Made by a program: the position numbers and the translations under genes. The notes under the pieces were generated by a model, which saw only the letters and a program-made list of their open reading frames with translations, had not been told where the DNA came from and made no database searches. Below, piece by piece: positions 10,770 through 23,547 of a stretch of 64,000 bases of DNA. Origin of the DNA: Lycocorax pyrrhopterus obiensis (lineage: Eukaryota > Chordata > Aves > Passeriformes > Paradisaeidae); contig JACSVZ010000022.1 in NCBI GenBank assembly GCA_014706295.1, positions 11,922,830 through 11,986,829 of the forward strand. Reading direction: 5' to 3'. Positions within the stretch are counted from its first letter, which is position 1. The number at the start of each line of letters is the position of its first letter.

Positions 10770-13767
10770 TATAAACAAAGAACAACAACTAGGAAACCAG
10801 CCTGTATTTTGAGATGATTTAGCAGAGCAAGGCCAGGTAGGTACATGCATTGGTCAGACTCCGTGGATGTCGTCCCCTGCCTCCTTATTTGTTTTTGTTC
10901 TCTTTTGGCTGAGCAAGTGGGAACCAGGGCTGTGCAAAGGCTCTGCTCCCTCTGGGAATTCAGGCTGGAGGACAGTGATTTTCCTCTTATTTCCATCGGC
11001 CTGGCTTGGCAGTGGTTCCAATGAAGTCAGTTTGCACTCTCCTAAAGCCAGTCTCTTTCCCCAGCTCCTGCAGATAGTCTGGCATGATTTTGGCCTAAGA
11101 AAGGCAGGGCCGACATGAGGGTTTGGTTGAAATGACAGTTTTAGAGTTCGCTGTGGACCTTCCATGCAAGGTTGCCATCTGTGCAAGGAAATGGAGCTCG
11201 CAGAGTTTGGAATATGTCAGCTTGCTGGGGGTGTACCCAGAAGCTGCTCATTGCTGAGCCCAAACCACACTCAGATCTTGTGAGGGACTGGCTTTTCTTG
11301 GGTTTCACTCTAAACCTTGATTTGCAAGCTTTGGAGGCTTCAGAAGAGTCTGAGCACTGAACACCAACAACAGATACACCCAATACGTTTCAGCAGAACC
11401 AAACATTTTTAAAAAGCATTGGAAGCTGTCTGCTTTGGTGTGGGAAGAAACCACCAAAAAGCTTTCCCTATGTCCAGGTTGGTTTTGGATTATCAATCCT
11501 AGGGTGTCTTGTGTTTGCTGTGAAGCAGCTGCCAGGGATGAGGTGGGATCCTGCCAGACAATTCCTGCCCTTTGAGGGAATTCAGCCTCACCTGCAGCTC
11601 CTCAGCTGCAGCTGCCACCAACCTGAGCCAGTCCAAAGGTTCCAATCTGTCCACAGTGTTTTGTACAACTTCACTCGCAGTATTTTGTTGTCTCTCCTTG
11701 GCACAGCAGGGAAAACGTTCCACTTTCACACAGAAAAACATTGACCAACTCTAAACAGAAAATTACTTGAAATTGCAGGTTAGCCAGGATTTCTTACTTT
11801 GCGACGTTTGTGTTTCCATTGAGCCTCTTATTATAGGAAATTTAGATATGGAGCAGAAGCATCTGGCCTTCAAAGGACCCTGAAATTGCCACGGGATGTT
11901 ATGATAATGCTGCTTTTATGTGACTGATCTTTTCCATTTGTCCTTTGCTCTCTAGGTAACAGCTTGGAAAATGTCACCTTTTGGTAGGTGAAGAGAATGC
12001 TGCTCTGTGTAGGGTTTGTGATACCAACTTTTATTATAATCATTCTACATGAGATGCAGATCTTCCAGCAGCCAGGAAATTCTTGTCAAATGAACCCAGA
12101 TCAGGAAGGTCAAATGTTCTCATGGAGAATGCAAGATAAGGATGACTTCTGTGCCTGCTCTTGAATGTAGCATCTTCTTCGATCAGAAAGATATTTAAAA
12201 TTACTTCTAGCAGCAGGCTGGGTAACAATATACCCGTGTGTGCCAGGCTAAAAATAGCCCTTGGAACCGCATTTGTAGTACACTGTGAAGTATGTGATTG
12301 CTGGGAGAGATTTCAGAACTTTCTTTTTTGCTTTCTGTCTTACATTAATTACACTTTCCAAACATATCTTTAACATATTGGATGTCAGGATTTCTTCCTC
12401 AATTGTGTGATCACCTTGGGTTTTGGAAGGTGTTGTTGGATTTTTAGTGGTATTGTAGCTATTATGAAGGTGGGTTTTTATTGCATTAAGTGTTTAAAGA
12501 AGTTATTCTTAAAATAAATTATAACCTGAATAACAAACACATAACAATACGGTTTTATGGAACCCTATAACAATGGCATAAGTCCTGTAGTTTAACCAAA
12601 AATCAATGAAAAATCAATTACAGAGCTTTATTTCAAAGCTTTTCCTACGCAGTGCTTGCAGAGTAAACTTTACAACATGCTGTTATACGAAAGCAAAAAA
12701 ATGTATTAGTGAATCCAGCTTCTAAACCAAAGAGTAAAGTGAATGGAACGTGTTTAAAGCAAAAAAATAGAAGAAATGGCAGAGGAAAAAACTCTTCTAA
12801 CAAGCTTTGCTTTCTGTTTTTATTTATTTATCTATCTATTTATTTATTTATTTAAAGCCAGTAACATCATGTATTAAGCTTTGAAGTAGGAGAGTGTTTG
12901 TGTGTGTGGTGGGGAAGGAGCAGGGGCTGGAGGGCTCCCTGGTGCCTTTGGCACCTTTTATGGTGATGTTTGATCTTCATCCCCATTCACCCCCAGCCCC
13001 AAATTCAGCTCACGCCTTCACTCTTTGGAATGGCGCAGAGAGTTCTCAGGGAGAGCAATCTGGGCTTTCCAGGGAAACTCGTGGAAATTCATCTGTCTTC
13101 ATGCAGTCCCAGTACACCAGGACTCCTCCTAAGGCACAGGGGCACCAAGATACTGCCGTGGTAAAAGCCACCAATGGCTCCAAGAAAGTGCAGCTTGTAG
13201 GATCAAGGCTCTGGCCTTTTCTCCAGGCGGTGCAGATGAAACTGGAGGGACTCTGGAGCTCTGCAAATACAGGGTAGGATGGGATGAGAGTCTGCGTCTC
13301 CTGAGTCCCAGGGCATTTTGTACCCTCTCCCACTGGGTTGCTCTCCGTGAAGCACAGCCATCCTAAAAGAAAGCAGGCTGGAGGGTTTTGTGGAGATGCA
13401 ATTCAAGCTCTGTGGGAGCTGGGACAGTTGGTGCCTTTGGAATTTCTCCATCCAGCATCTCCCCACCCTGTTTGTGTCTGTGTGCCTGCTGTCTGCTCTT
13501 AACCTGTGTGGGTGCACAATTTACTTACTGCTCTGGGGACAGTTTTTTGCTTTTGTTTCCTCCCTATTTCTCAAAAAAAAATCTCAGTAATATGCCCGTA
13601 TAGAGAAGATTTTCTTTCCAGAATGTTGTGAAATTCATTGTTGAGAATTTTTATTAAGCACCTTGAAATGTATGCAGTAAATACAGCAAAAAGAAAGCAA
13701 GGGATGGTGCTTATACGGCCAGGAAGGACCTGGGAGTGCCCAAGGGAGGGGAGGAGGCCTTGGTGGC
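10770..13767. other. Unique noncoding DNA, no gene recognised
   Basis: Mixed-composition unique DNA. Overlapping open frames of 60-127 codons occur on both strands without domains or splice-consistent borders. A TTTA/TCTA tract lies at 12819-12855 (listed separately). Confidence 0.4.
12819..12855. repeat. (TTTA)n/(TCTA)n microsatellite
   Basis: TTTA units are interrupted by two TCTA units, about 37 bases in total. This is a compound tetranucleotide microsatellite. Confidence 0.85.
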
Positions 13768-13797
13768 CCCATTTCATCCTGAGGACACTGAGGCACA
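13768..13797 (-). repeat. Possible MIR-type SINE remnant
   Basis: The plus strand reads close to the reverse complement of the MIR/CORE-SINE segment that carries 'GAGGAAACTGAGGCACA'. Here it is GAGGACACTGAGGCACA preceded by CCATTTCA. Only about 30 bases match, so this could be a relic or a coincidence. Confidence 0.35.
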
Positions 13798-16700
13798 AAC
13801 TCTGGCGGCACAGGGAGAAATCCTAAATTAGGGTGAAGGTGAGACTGAGACCTCGTGGAGGAACCTGAGGACATGTGAGGTGCTGCAGGCTCTGCCACAG
13901 CCCCTGGCACTGCAGATGGTGCACACCAGCACTCAGCACCCACACCCACCCAGCACCCACAGTCCTTCCTGACAGGACTGCCTGGATCACGGGATCACCT
14001 TCCTTTTGGGACATTGACAAATACCTGGAGCACAGCAGGTGCCTGCTCACACTTTTCTTCTTAAAACGTAGCTAAAAATGAATTCCAGATTTCATGAAGC
14101 CCGAAGGGGACAGGGAAGAGGCTGCATCCATCCACCCCCTTCCCGTTCCCAGTATTTATCTGCCTGTGGAAAATGCTGGGAGGTGGCTGGCAGAAGCTAA
14201 ATTTCGATAACAAGAATGGAAGGAACATGTGTACACAGTTGTTTTCCCTGACTGGGGTCTGTGTAGTTCCTCTGGAAGGTTAATAAATGGTATGCAAATC
14301 CTCTTAAATGGCCGTGTTTACACCACAGCTTAGTGGCTCCAGCCATGTCCTCTACTTTCAACTCCTGAAGTTTGAGTGGAAAAAGAATTTGCTTCCCCAC
14401 GCTCTTTAGAGCTCTCCCAGGTTTTGTCCATGCTTTTGCTCAGCTATCTGCCCTTGGGATCAGAAAGGGCATCACCAGAGGAAAGAAAAGAAAAAAAAAG
14501 AGGTAAATTTGCCTTAATGAAAAAAAAAAAGAAAAAAAAAAGATGTTTTGCTTAAAGACAGGAGGCTACTGTGGTGCAAAATGAATGATTAATAAGGATA
14601 AGAAAAACCTAGTTCAACAGGGCAAATGCTCAATAACAGCTCATTTAATCACTGGCAGATTAGCTGCAAATGCAAAGTGTCTGTGCAGCACTGTGTTAAC
14701 TCATGCTGGAAAGTGTTGGCTACTCCTTTAATGACAGCATAACCTTTCATTGTGCATTTATTTTAAAGTCCTCTCCTTAAATGGTGGAGCATTTGAGGGG
14801 TTTTGTTGTTGTTGTTGTTGCTGCTTGGGGTTTTTTCTTTTTGTTTTCTTCTGCCCTCAATGAATTTTGCAACACGGGAATATGTTGTGAGTTGTGTCAC
14901 CTCTGCAAATATTGCCAGGCTGGAGTTGTGTCTTTGGGAGAGAATCGGATTTCGTAAAGTACAGGCTCAGCTTTGGCAACCACTGCCTCCTCCCTTGATT
15001 TCATTTTCTGGCAGCACTGATGCTGTCCTTGCGTAATTGTCCTTATGAGAACCAAGTGCACCATAACAAGTGCATTTATTTGTTACCATGAGGAGAGTGC
15101 TTTAGCTTGGAGAAATACAGTGATCTAAGACCTCCTCTTGAGCAATACAGTCATTGCAAACAGAGGATCTGATTCACGGGTGATTTTTAGAAATATAATT
15201 ATTGCTCTTGCTGGTTGTCCAAAGGAGGATTTGTTGTATACAAATTGCATTCATTATTTGCATTCATGATGAGCACAGGAGGCTCTTCCTAAAGGGCGGT
15301 GGGTGCATTGAGGGAAGGTCTGAGCAGCTTTCCAAGGTGTGTGTTTTGTTTCCAAACCAGGGGAGAGAGCCAAGGGCATCACCCATGGCCTCAGGTTTTC
15401 GAGGCCAAACAAACCAGAGCCTCCCACTCTCTTTTATCACAGAAAGGGCTTTTTCCACACATAATCTTCTTCAGCCTCAGTTTACCCACCTTAAGCCTGG
15501 ACTACCACGTCTGGGTTAGTGGGGTACATGAATAAAGGTATTGGTGTAAAAAAAGAAGGTTTGGGCGAAATAAAGGGGAAGAATTGGTGGCTGAATTAGG
15601 ACTAAAATTGATACAGAGAGTTGTGCTGGGCTGAGCTCTGCCATAATTCACACTTGCCTCCATCAGCAAGTCCCGGTGCACAGAAACCCCAAGGATGCTC
15701 TTTGTCAGTTATTCCGTGGGACCGGCTGCTTCAGCCTCCCAGCATCACTCCCCACGTGCTGTGATAACAGGATAAGCAAGAGGCAATTTTCCTGATAACA
15801 CATAAATGTTTGGTTTCTGCTCAAATTCGTAGTGCAAAGAAAAACACTGTTTGAGGAAGGCTGGGTGAGCAGCAGTGCAAAGGTTGTAAATACCAGTTCA
15901 TAGCGACGTTAGTAATGAATCTATTCTGCATTAATATTTTTGTTTATCATCATCCAGAGCTTTCAAACAGCAGGGATTATTTAGCAATAAAATGCACTTC
16001 TTAACCAAATTCCCCATTCTTTCCCCCCTCTAATGTGTCTGACCAGCTCTCTTGGCACTTTCCATCCCATTGTAATTCTGCAGGTTGCCTGTCACGTTGC
16101 TGAAGAGATAGAAACAAAGTCGTGTGTGCAGGAATTTGATCATTTGAGCTGGTTTTAAACTCATTTCAATTAACTTGGTACACTGCTGGAGATAAGCTGC
16201 CCCTGCCTGGAGTCACCTTTACTGATAGTCAGCAGAGGATGTGAGATATATGACATCCACCATGGATTTGTATTTATCACCAATAACTATACAGCGATGA
16301 GAGGCTGGTAATGCACACTCTGTCATTATCTTTAGCACTTTATATATATATTTGGCTCCTGTGGCAGAAACGTTCTCATGGCTGTTGTAAGTGAAGCATC
16401 ACCTGTGTAACAGATTTTCTGACGCTTCCACTTTGCTTCTCAAATTCCCAGGAAGAGGTGTGAGTGTGATGGGCTCTGAAGGTGGTGGGAAGGCTGAGGA
16501 AGGCACAGGAGAGTTGCAGCAGCTCTCAGAAGGTCCTGTGCAGACTGGAGGAATTTGTATTCCCCATTTGCAGGTGGGCTCGTGGGTTCATGGCTGCACT
16601 ATTGCCCAGCAAGGCAAGGATTTCCAAAGCCTTAAGAGCATCAGAGTGTGGTCTGTGACCTCTGGTACCTGCAGAAACCTTTTCCTGGCAGCCACCTGGG

Positions 16701-18683
16701 GCTGAAGAAACATCAGCACAGGCACCTCCACGGAATTCAGTCCTACCACGGACAAGGGTGTCAGGAGCTCCACGGACAAGCTGTTCTCTAAAGTCCCAAA
16801 TAAAAGGTTGAAGCACCTCACAGCCCAGCACAGCCAAATTCCTGCTGTTTTAAACCGTTCTGTGAGGGAGCTCTGCTGCAGCACGTGTCAGCAAGGCAGA
16901 GGCCCCCAAGCACTGGCAATTTTAGAGATGATCTCTATTTTAGAGATCAAAGCTCATGACAGGATGCAATTATGTTTAGCAGAGACAGGTGATCAGGGAC
17001 TAATACTTTGCATAGGAAAGACGGGCTTGGCATAGGAAATTTGGAACAATGATGAGATTTCTTCTTTGGCTGTTGGTCACAAGTGGAGGAATAACATCAT
17101 TAAGATATTAACTGAGTACTCAGAGTGGGAATGTTCCTGTAGGTTGTTCAGCCGTACTGTGCACAGTGAGCTCTTGTTAAAATTCCCATCTCATTCAGGA
17201 CTTTCTAAAAAACAAACTATTTAACCAAACTGCCAGAATTTGGTTAATAAGAGCCTATTTTTTTTTCTGGCATGACTCTTTTATTTTATTTTTTCATTTG
17301 AAAGAGAGCATAAAAAATTAGGTACATATTGTTTGTACCCCTTGGACTGGTGTAGAAGGTGGCACAGACATTTGGAATTGCTGGCTGCTAAAGAAGCAGT
17401 GATAGCAGGGCTGTGTAGAGCAGGGAGTGTTGCTGTGGAACACAGCCCAGCTGTACAGAAACTATGGAAAAAAAGCCTTTGGATGATGCCACTGAATTTA
17501 GATGTGTATTTTCTGATCCCTGCCACGAAGCACTAAGGCTGTGTCCTCTTCTGTGCGTGTTTTCTGTGTTTCTCTGACACCAGACCAATGCCATTAACTG
17601 TGGGTTCTGTGTGGTGAGGGATGGGGACAGCAATCGATAACCGATATGTATTTCATAAACACTCAGCCAAGGTCACTAAAACAAACACAGGAACAGATCC
17701 ACAGTCCCCTCCTGCTAAGTCCATGAGTCCCTGGGGAATGTTCATTGCTATTGGGGTGCAGGTGTTATTTCTGCTTCTCTGTTTTAATTCAGTTGGTCCC
17801 TGAAGGATCTGATGGGCTTTGGAGACCTTCTGGCTGCACCTTTTATCAGCTAACACTATCCATCTGTGGCACAGTGCTGGCCTTTCCTGTGACCTATCTG
17901 CTGTGTGACCTTGATTTTGCCCCACCACTAATCTGTAGAGCCAGTTCTGGCCCCTCAACTATTTAACCCTTCAGCACTGTAGATCTGATTGTTCTTGCAC
18001 CACAGTGGAAGCGGAAAACCAGCTGTACAAACAGCTCCTGCTGCTGCAGAGACGTCCATAATCAAGGGAGGCAGGTGGGCACATTAAACTAACGAGTTTG
18101 GCTGGAGCATTTGGGTCAGTCATTGCAAAGAGTCATTGGAAACATTTGGTGGGATGCTGAGTGCCTTACACAGGTGAGGCTACTCCAGTTCAGTGGCCCA
18201 GCCAAGTTTATAAAGTCAGTAAGAGGAGCACTTACTTCTTTCTGATCCTCGAAGCAGCAGGTCTGAGTTCTCAAGAAGGCAGAAGGTAATAGCTCCATCT
18301 TTAATTATTTTTATCTTAAACGTTTCTTTAGAGGAATTTTTTGTGGGATGAGTTGTCCAAGGATTGGAATTGCCAAAATATGGGTTGAATATTTGGATTA
18401 GTTGGGATATTTGAAAAACTGCCATCCTAAATAAGAGAGAGTGCATCTGCATGTTGGTGATTAGGCCCTGGTGCTGCTCTGCTCAGATTAAAAGCCCCCT
18501 TTCTCTGCCTGTCAAACACTGTAAGGAAGGAACTTCATCTTGGTAAACCATCCAGTTTAAGTATTTGAACACTAAGTGGAAGTTTCTGGTGATCAAAGTA
18601 ATTTCCTTGAATAATGTATTCATACATAAACCTGAAAGAAATGTCATAATTGCAATAAGGTGTCTCTGGGGAGTTTGGTTATC
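13798..18683. other. Unique noncoding DNA with constrained-looking blocks, no gene recognised
   Basis: A GTT microsatellite lies at 14803-14823 and A-rich tracts at about 14487-14541. Blocks at about 14560-14770 and 15890-16370 are AT-rich, repeat-free and dense in homeodomain/POU-type cores (for example AAATGCAAAG near 14667), as in vertebrate enhancers. From 16400 to 18600 nothing stands out. Open frames are at most 105 codons and overlap on both strands. Confidence 0.4.
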
Positions 18684-18767
18684 ATGATATAATCACATCC
18701 CTGGAGAGTGAGAGGCACGAGGCATAGCCTTGTGCTTAATAACACCCCAAGGGTGTGATTATCTCAT
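18684..18767. ncRNA. Pre-miRNA-sized imperfect hairpin (candidate structured RNA)
   Basis: An 84-base segment folds into one long hairpin. The outer stem pairs 18684-18704 with 18747-18767: 21 positions, two mismatches (18688/18763 and 18701/18750) and one G-T wobble. The inner stem pairs 18713-18723 with 18727-18737: 11 positions, two wobbles and a three-base ATA loop. The internal loop between them is nearly symmetric (8 and 9 bases). Length and shape resemble a microRNA precursor, although the terminal loop is small. I do not recognise a known mature miRNA in either arm. Alternatives are a palindromic protein-binding element or a decayed DNA-transposon end. Nothing in the sequence proves transcription. 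Confidence 0.3.
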
Positions 18768-21700
18768 AGCAATCGCACCCTCATTGTGCCATGTGGCCTC
18801 AAGAGCTGCAACGGGGAGAGAAAGCCACAAAATTTAAGTGGAGGCAACAAAAGCATGGAGACCTTGGGTATTTGGACACCAATTTCTGCATTTTTTTTTT
18901 GGTGGAAAGAAAAAAGCTAGGAGCAGCACGACAAACAGCAGAGAGTGAAGCTGCTTCCTTGCAGAGCAAGAAAGAATGGGATGCAGTATCTGTCCTCAGC
19001 CATCTGCTGTGCCTTGTCCTGCCTTCCCTCTATTTTTTTTTTTTTTTTTAATTCCACCAAGTTGAATTAATGTGGAGGGGCTCGTTGTGGCACAGCACAG
19101 ACCTGACAGTGCCTTGGCAAAGTGTCACACTGCCTGTGGGACCTAGGAACGGCGCTCCCTCCATGGAGAACAAGGAAGGACACGGCGTGGAGGATGGGGA
19201 GAGGGGGGAGTTGTGCAGAGCCACTCCTCTCCCCGTCCTCCTGTCTGCTCCCAGACTCCTCCTGCTGCGGGGCAGTGGGAGAAGGGAGGCTGTAAGGCAG
19301 GTGGGATGCTGCTTTGGACAGTGGCTGTGCTGTCTGTGTGGGAGGCTCGGAAACCTGGGGATTTTGTTCCTCAGGGCAGGTCTGGAAGTTGGATTTAGGG
19401 GAGAGGTTTCCTTGCAACAGCTGATATGGCTTAAAGTTGTATTATGCTCTGCTGGTTTCCGTGGGGGGTGATGTGAAGGAAGGGTGTTCATGGGGGATCA
19501 CTCAGGGCCCCACTGCAGAGGCAGAGTGGGTTACAAGAACTCCAGATGCTGCTGCCCAGCCTGTTCCGAGCTGCCTCAGCAGCCCAGTGTGGATGGGACA
19601 GCTGGGTACAATACTAAAAGAAAATCACTGTGGTTTGGTTGTGTATAACCAGGAGGGCAAGAGGAAAGAGGAATGAATTCCCAGCCCAGCTGTATTGCTT
19701 TGGAAGGAGTCGACTCGTGCTGCTTATGAAGGTGATTTCTGAGATCCACCCCCACACCTTTTCCTGAAATGGAGCCTCGAAGTTGTGCTATGCTTACCAG
19801 GGAAAGGGACAGTTGGAAATGCAAAACCCCTGAGTTTTGTGGCAGGTATTTCCCCTAATTCTCTGGCCCAGCTGGTTTAAAATCCAACCACGTGGGCCCA
19901 GAGCTGTAGAACTTGACTGGGGGCATATACTTTTCATCAGGAGTCAGCTTCTTGCTTCTTTGCATCTTTTTTTCTTTTTTTTGTACCTGTGAGTGCAAGG
20001 AGCCACAGTTTGGCTCTTTTTTTGATCATGTAGGAATAAGTGGTTGCCAGAAAACAGGAGGTTTACAGCTTTCCTCTTGCTCTCTCTGCCCCAGCTCAAC
20101 ATGCACAACCTTTGTGTGCAAAAAAAGAGGCACCTCCCTATTCACAGGATGCTGCAGGGAATATATCACATTTATAGCTGTTGGGGAAAAAAAAGCTGTT
20201 GTTTAAATCTTTTGTGTGCTCTCTAAGGTTTGCAAAACCAGAATTGTTTGGGAGATAAACCATTTTTTTTTTCTTAATACTGAAAGATGGATGGTTGTTA
20301 TGTAGGTATGGGGGAAAGGAGACATTTAATTGTGTGTTTTGTGTTTCCAATGGCTTGTAGATGTGGGTAGGAAGGAAGAGAAGGGTCAAAATTCCAGCAG
20401 TGCCACAGTGCAGCATTTCTGGGCCTTTTCTGATTGTGCCTTTAAGGGTTTTGTAAAAAATCACTGTTGTTTTCTGTAGCACAGTCCCTCCCTGACAGTG
20501 TGTCCTGCCATTGCTTTACTCTGCTCTAAGCAGCTGCAGAAAATGAGGGAGGATTTTTGGCAGCTGGTGAAGTGCACCTTGAATCATCTGGGGTGGCAAG
20601 TTTGTGTTTTGGGAGCCACACTGAGAACTGTGCTGGTGTCTGGGTACTGGGGATCAATCAGTGCTTGCTTTGGGCACCCCAGTCAGAAAGGGAAGGGCTG
20701 CCTGATTCCCTGGGCAGGGTGGCCGTGCTCTCCTCCACATCCTGAATTTCCACTTCATTGTCCTTCTCCACAGCTGTCAGCTTGGAGGATTTATCAGACG
20801 TCTTTTCTTAGTTTGTAAAACTTTTCACAGGGCTGACAAAAGATTGGCAACAGACTTGGTAGGACTTCACTGCACCAGACCTCTCGTGATGGGCAGAGAA
20901 AATGTTTATCTTTTGAGTAGCTACTTTTGCATTTTGGGTACTAGAGAACATTTTGAAGAGATTCTCTTTTAATTTGGCTTTGGGAAAAACACTGTATGAA
21001 CAAATCTAGTGAAAAATCCTGGCAAGAGAGGAGAATTGACTAAAACAAATTAGAGAGGTTGGGTGTTTATTGCCTAGTCAGCTTATTAGATTTCTTCTAC
21101 AATGTTTTTTTAAAATCTGAAAGCCCCAAGGTGTAACTAGCATGCTTTATGTTTTTATAGAGTCTAGGCAATTTCCACAAATTGAAAAATCATTTTAAGC
21201 TTTCAGAACGTGTCAGGATGATGAAATGAGTAAATTCTGTCTATTTTTTGATGACATTTCCTCATTCTTGCACATGGTAAGGCTTGTTTTTGTTTACTAT
21301 TAGGTGATGTGAGTTCTGAGGTGGTTTTTTCATTGTTAAAATAACAACATGGATCTTTGAGGGGGAAAGCACATGTGGATGTGGATCCAGGAGACACAGG
21401 GAAGCGAGGGAATGGCTGGTCAGGCTGACCACTCTTGACAATGTCTCTTTAAGGAAGCTCTGTACTCTCTTGCAATGTTAAAGTTGCTAAGGTAACTGTG
21501 CATTTTTTTAGAGCTCAGCAATGTAAATAGGTACATGACCTGTATAAATTCTCAGTGCATAAATTACTAGAGCCCTCGAGCTAGAGTAACTTATACACTT
21601 CCTTATTTCCAAATGACTTTTTGGCTTCTCTGCATGCCTAATGCACAAGGATTTGACATGCCCAGTTCATGCTGCAAAATGTCCATGAGCAGACCCAGGG

Positions 21701-23362
21701 TGCTGATTTCCCCTGTGGTTTTGGTGCAAAGAGAAGCCAGGATTGCTTAATGGGCTGTAATGGGCCCTCAGGGAGAGGGGGAGCGGCTCAGTGGTCTTGC
21801 CCCTCCAGACTTGCACCCCAGTAAGTCTCCCCAGCTCATTTCTGTGCTGAGAGATGCAACCCCTTGGGTTGGCATCAGCCTTGTGTTGGGCAGGCAAGGA
21901 ACCTTGGGGTTCTCCCTGGAAACCTGCGTCCCTGCCCGTGGCTGTGCCTCATCACCCACCTGAGTGCAAATCCAGTAGCTGTTTGAAATAGGGGGGCTGG
22001 GTCCAGAAATGTAGGTCCAAGACACCCTGGTGAGTCCCACAGCCTGTGCATGGGTCTAATCTGCATCTCCCACAGCAGCTTTGCTCAGTGCCAGCTCTGC
22101 ACGGTACCTGTTGTGTGCTTCTTGGGCTGCAAGAGGCCAGATTGTCTTAGGAAAACTGAAGCTGAACAGCTCCTGCTTTGATGCCAAATTCTACAGCCCA
22201 CATCCTTGTCCTTTGTCCTCTTTTGCTATTGTGTTTTTGCAGCATCCCTGAATGCAGAGTTGCTGGAGGGGATAACGCAGCTCAGTTAATTTTATGCCTG
22301 TGCACACTGTTGCTGTGTCTGCACTCAAATTGTGTGCGTGGCTTCAGAGCTGGGCTGGATGTTTGGGTCCTGCTGCCTTATGATAAAAGGTGTCATGCTC
22401 CTGATGGAGGCTTCTGGTGCAGAAATATGTGCACATACACCGGGTAACACATGTCCAGTGATTCTTCAAGCTGTGTTCGGCCTGCTGCACATATGCTGCA
22501 AAAATAGCTTGACCACTTGCAGCAAACCCAAATGCGCTGAGATGATCTCTGTGTGTCCAGGGGCCACTTCTCTGGGATTTCTGGGGGTCCATGCAGCCAA
22601 AATCTTCATACTGCATCCAGATAAAACGCTCTGGGAGACAACATGGGTGGAGGTGCCCAGGGGGAGGCTGGCCCTGGCTTGGTGGTACTTGCTGATATCA
22701 ATTAGGAGGGGATATAATCTTATTTCTGGAAATATCTGCTGGTGAACATCAGACTGCCCACATGTGCCTTAGCAACATCCCGAACAGCTCTGCAGTGAGG
22801 TCATGGACCACCGCGGGGAAGGCAGGACTGGCAGTGCCAGTTTCACAGGCTCCTTGTCAACAATACCATCTGCTGGATGGATCACTGCTTGGAAAGCGAT
22901 GGCAGGACGTGGCATCTGACCACGGCGTGCGAGGCTTATTTCCATGCTTACCTGTGGATACAAAAGGGTCTCTGTATAAAGAAATGCTCTGGCAAGGTGG
23001 CAGTGTACCCCTGTCCTGCCCTATTCCAGCGATGAGAGGTCTGGCTGAGGCTGCTTGGGTCTCCAGAGCTGGATCAGCTTCTGCTGAAACAATCCCGGGG
23101 AATTTCAGGCTGGAGAAATATTTTAATATTGCTCCCTTCCTTTGGTTTTGTGAGCCCTTTCTTCTTTCTCAGCCAGAGAAACATCTCTGGAGACTTCTGA
23201 TGTGGCATGGGAGGATGTAAGCAGCCCAGTGCTGGCAGACCCAAATGGTGTCAGAAGGCAGGGGACCTACCTGGAGGCCAGTTTGGAGGGCTGCCCCTCC
23301 CTGAGCACCAGAGCTCAATGTATGGGCAGGTTCACCCTTGCTGCTGACACACAAAATCTGAA
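18768..23362. other. Unique noncoding DNA, no gene recognised
   Basis: A 17-base T run lies at 19033-19049 with no recognisable retroposon body next to it. The GC-richer stretch at 19070-19580 gives overlapping open frames on both strands (up to 147 codons) without domains. The remainder, including 20500-23300, is ordinary mixed DNA with no recognisable repeats. Confidence 0.4.
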
Positions 23363-23547
23363 TTTTTCAGATCAACTTATTTCTATCTTCTATGTCTAGC
23401 TATTGTTGAAGTAGAAACCATTTCAGGAACAGGAGGGTGAAGGAATTGCTGTGGGGAGAAATTTGATACTGCAACTGGAATGATTTGGTGTTTCCTCACG
23501 TTGTACATTGTCTTATTTTTAAGACAGAAATAAGTTGATCTGAAAAA
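23363..23547. repeat. Inverted repeat, 27-bp arms around a 131-bp spacer
   Basis: The arm at 23363-23389 is the reverse complement of 23521-23547 at 26 of 27 positions; the single difference is A at 23385 against the base pairing with C at 23525. The arms enclose 131 bases that resemble no known element. Each arm also touches a smaller palindrome: ATCTGAA/TTCAGAT near 23357-23373 and GTCTTA/TAAGAC near 23510-23525. The structure could be a template-switch inversion, the ends of a small non-autonomous DNA transposon, or a hairpin-forming RNA. No clear target-site duplication is visible. Confidence 0.75.

Noticed and set aside
19033..19049. T17 run as the tail of a minus-strand retroposon or processed pseudogene
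   Set aside because: The adjacent sequence matches no known repeat, shows no coding similarity and has no visible target-site duplication.
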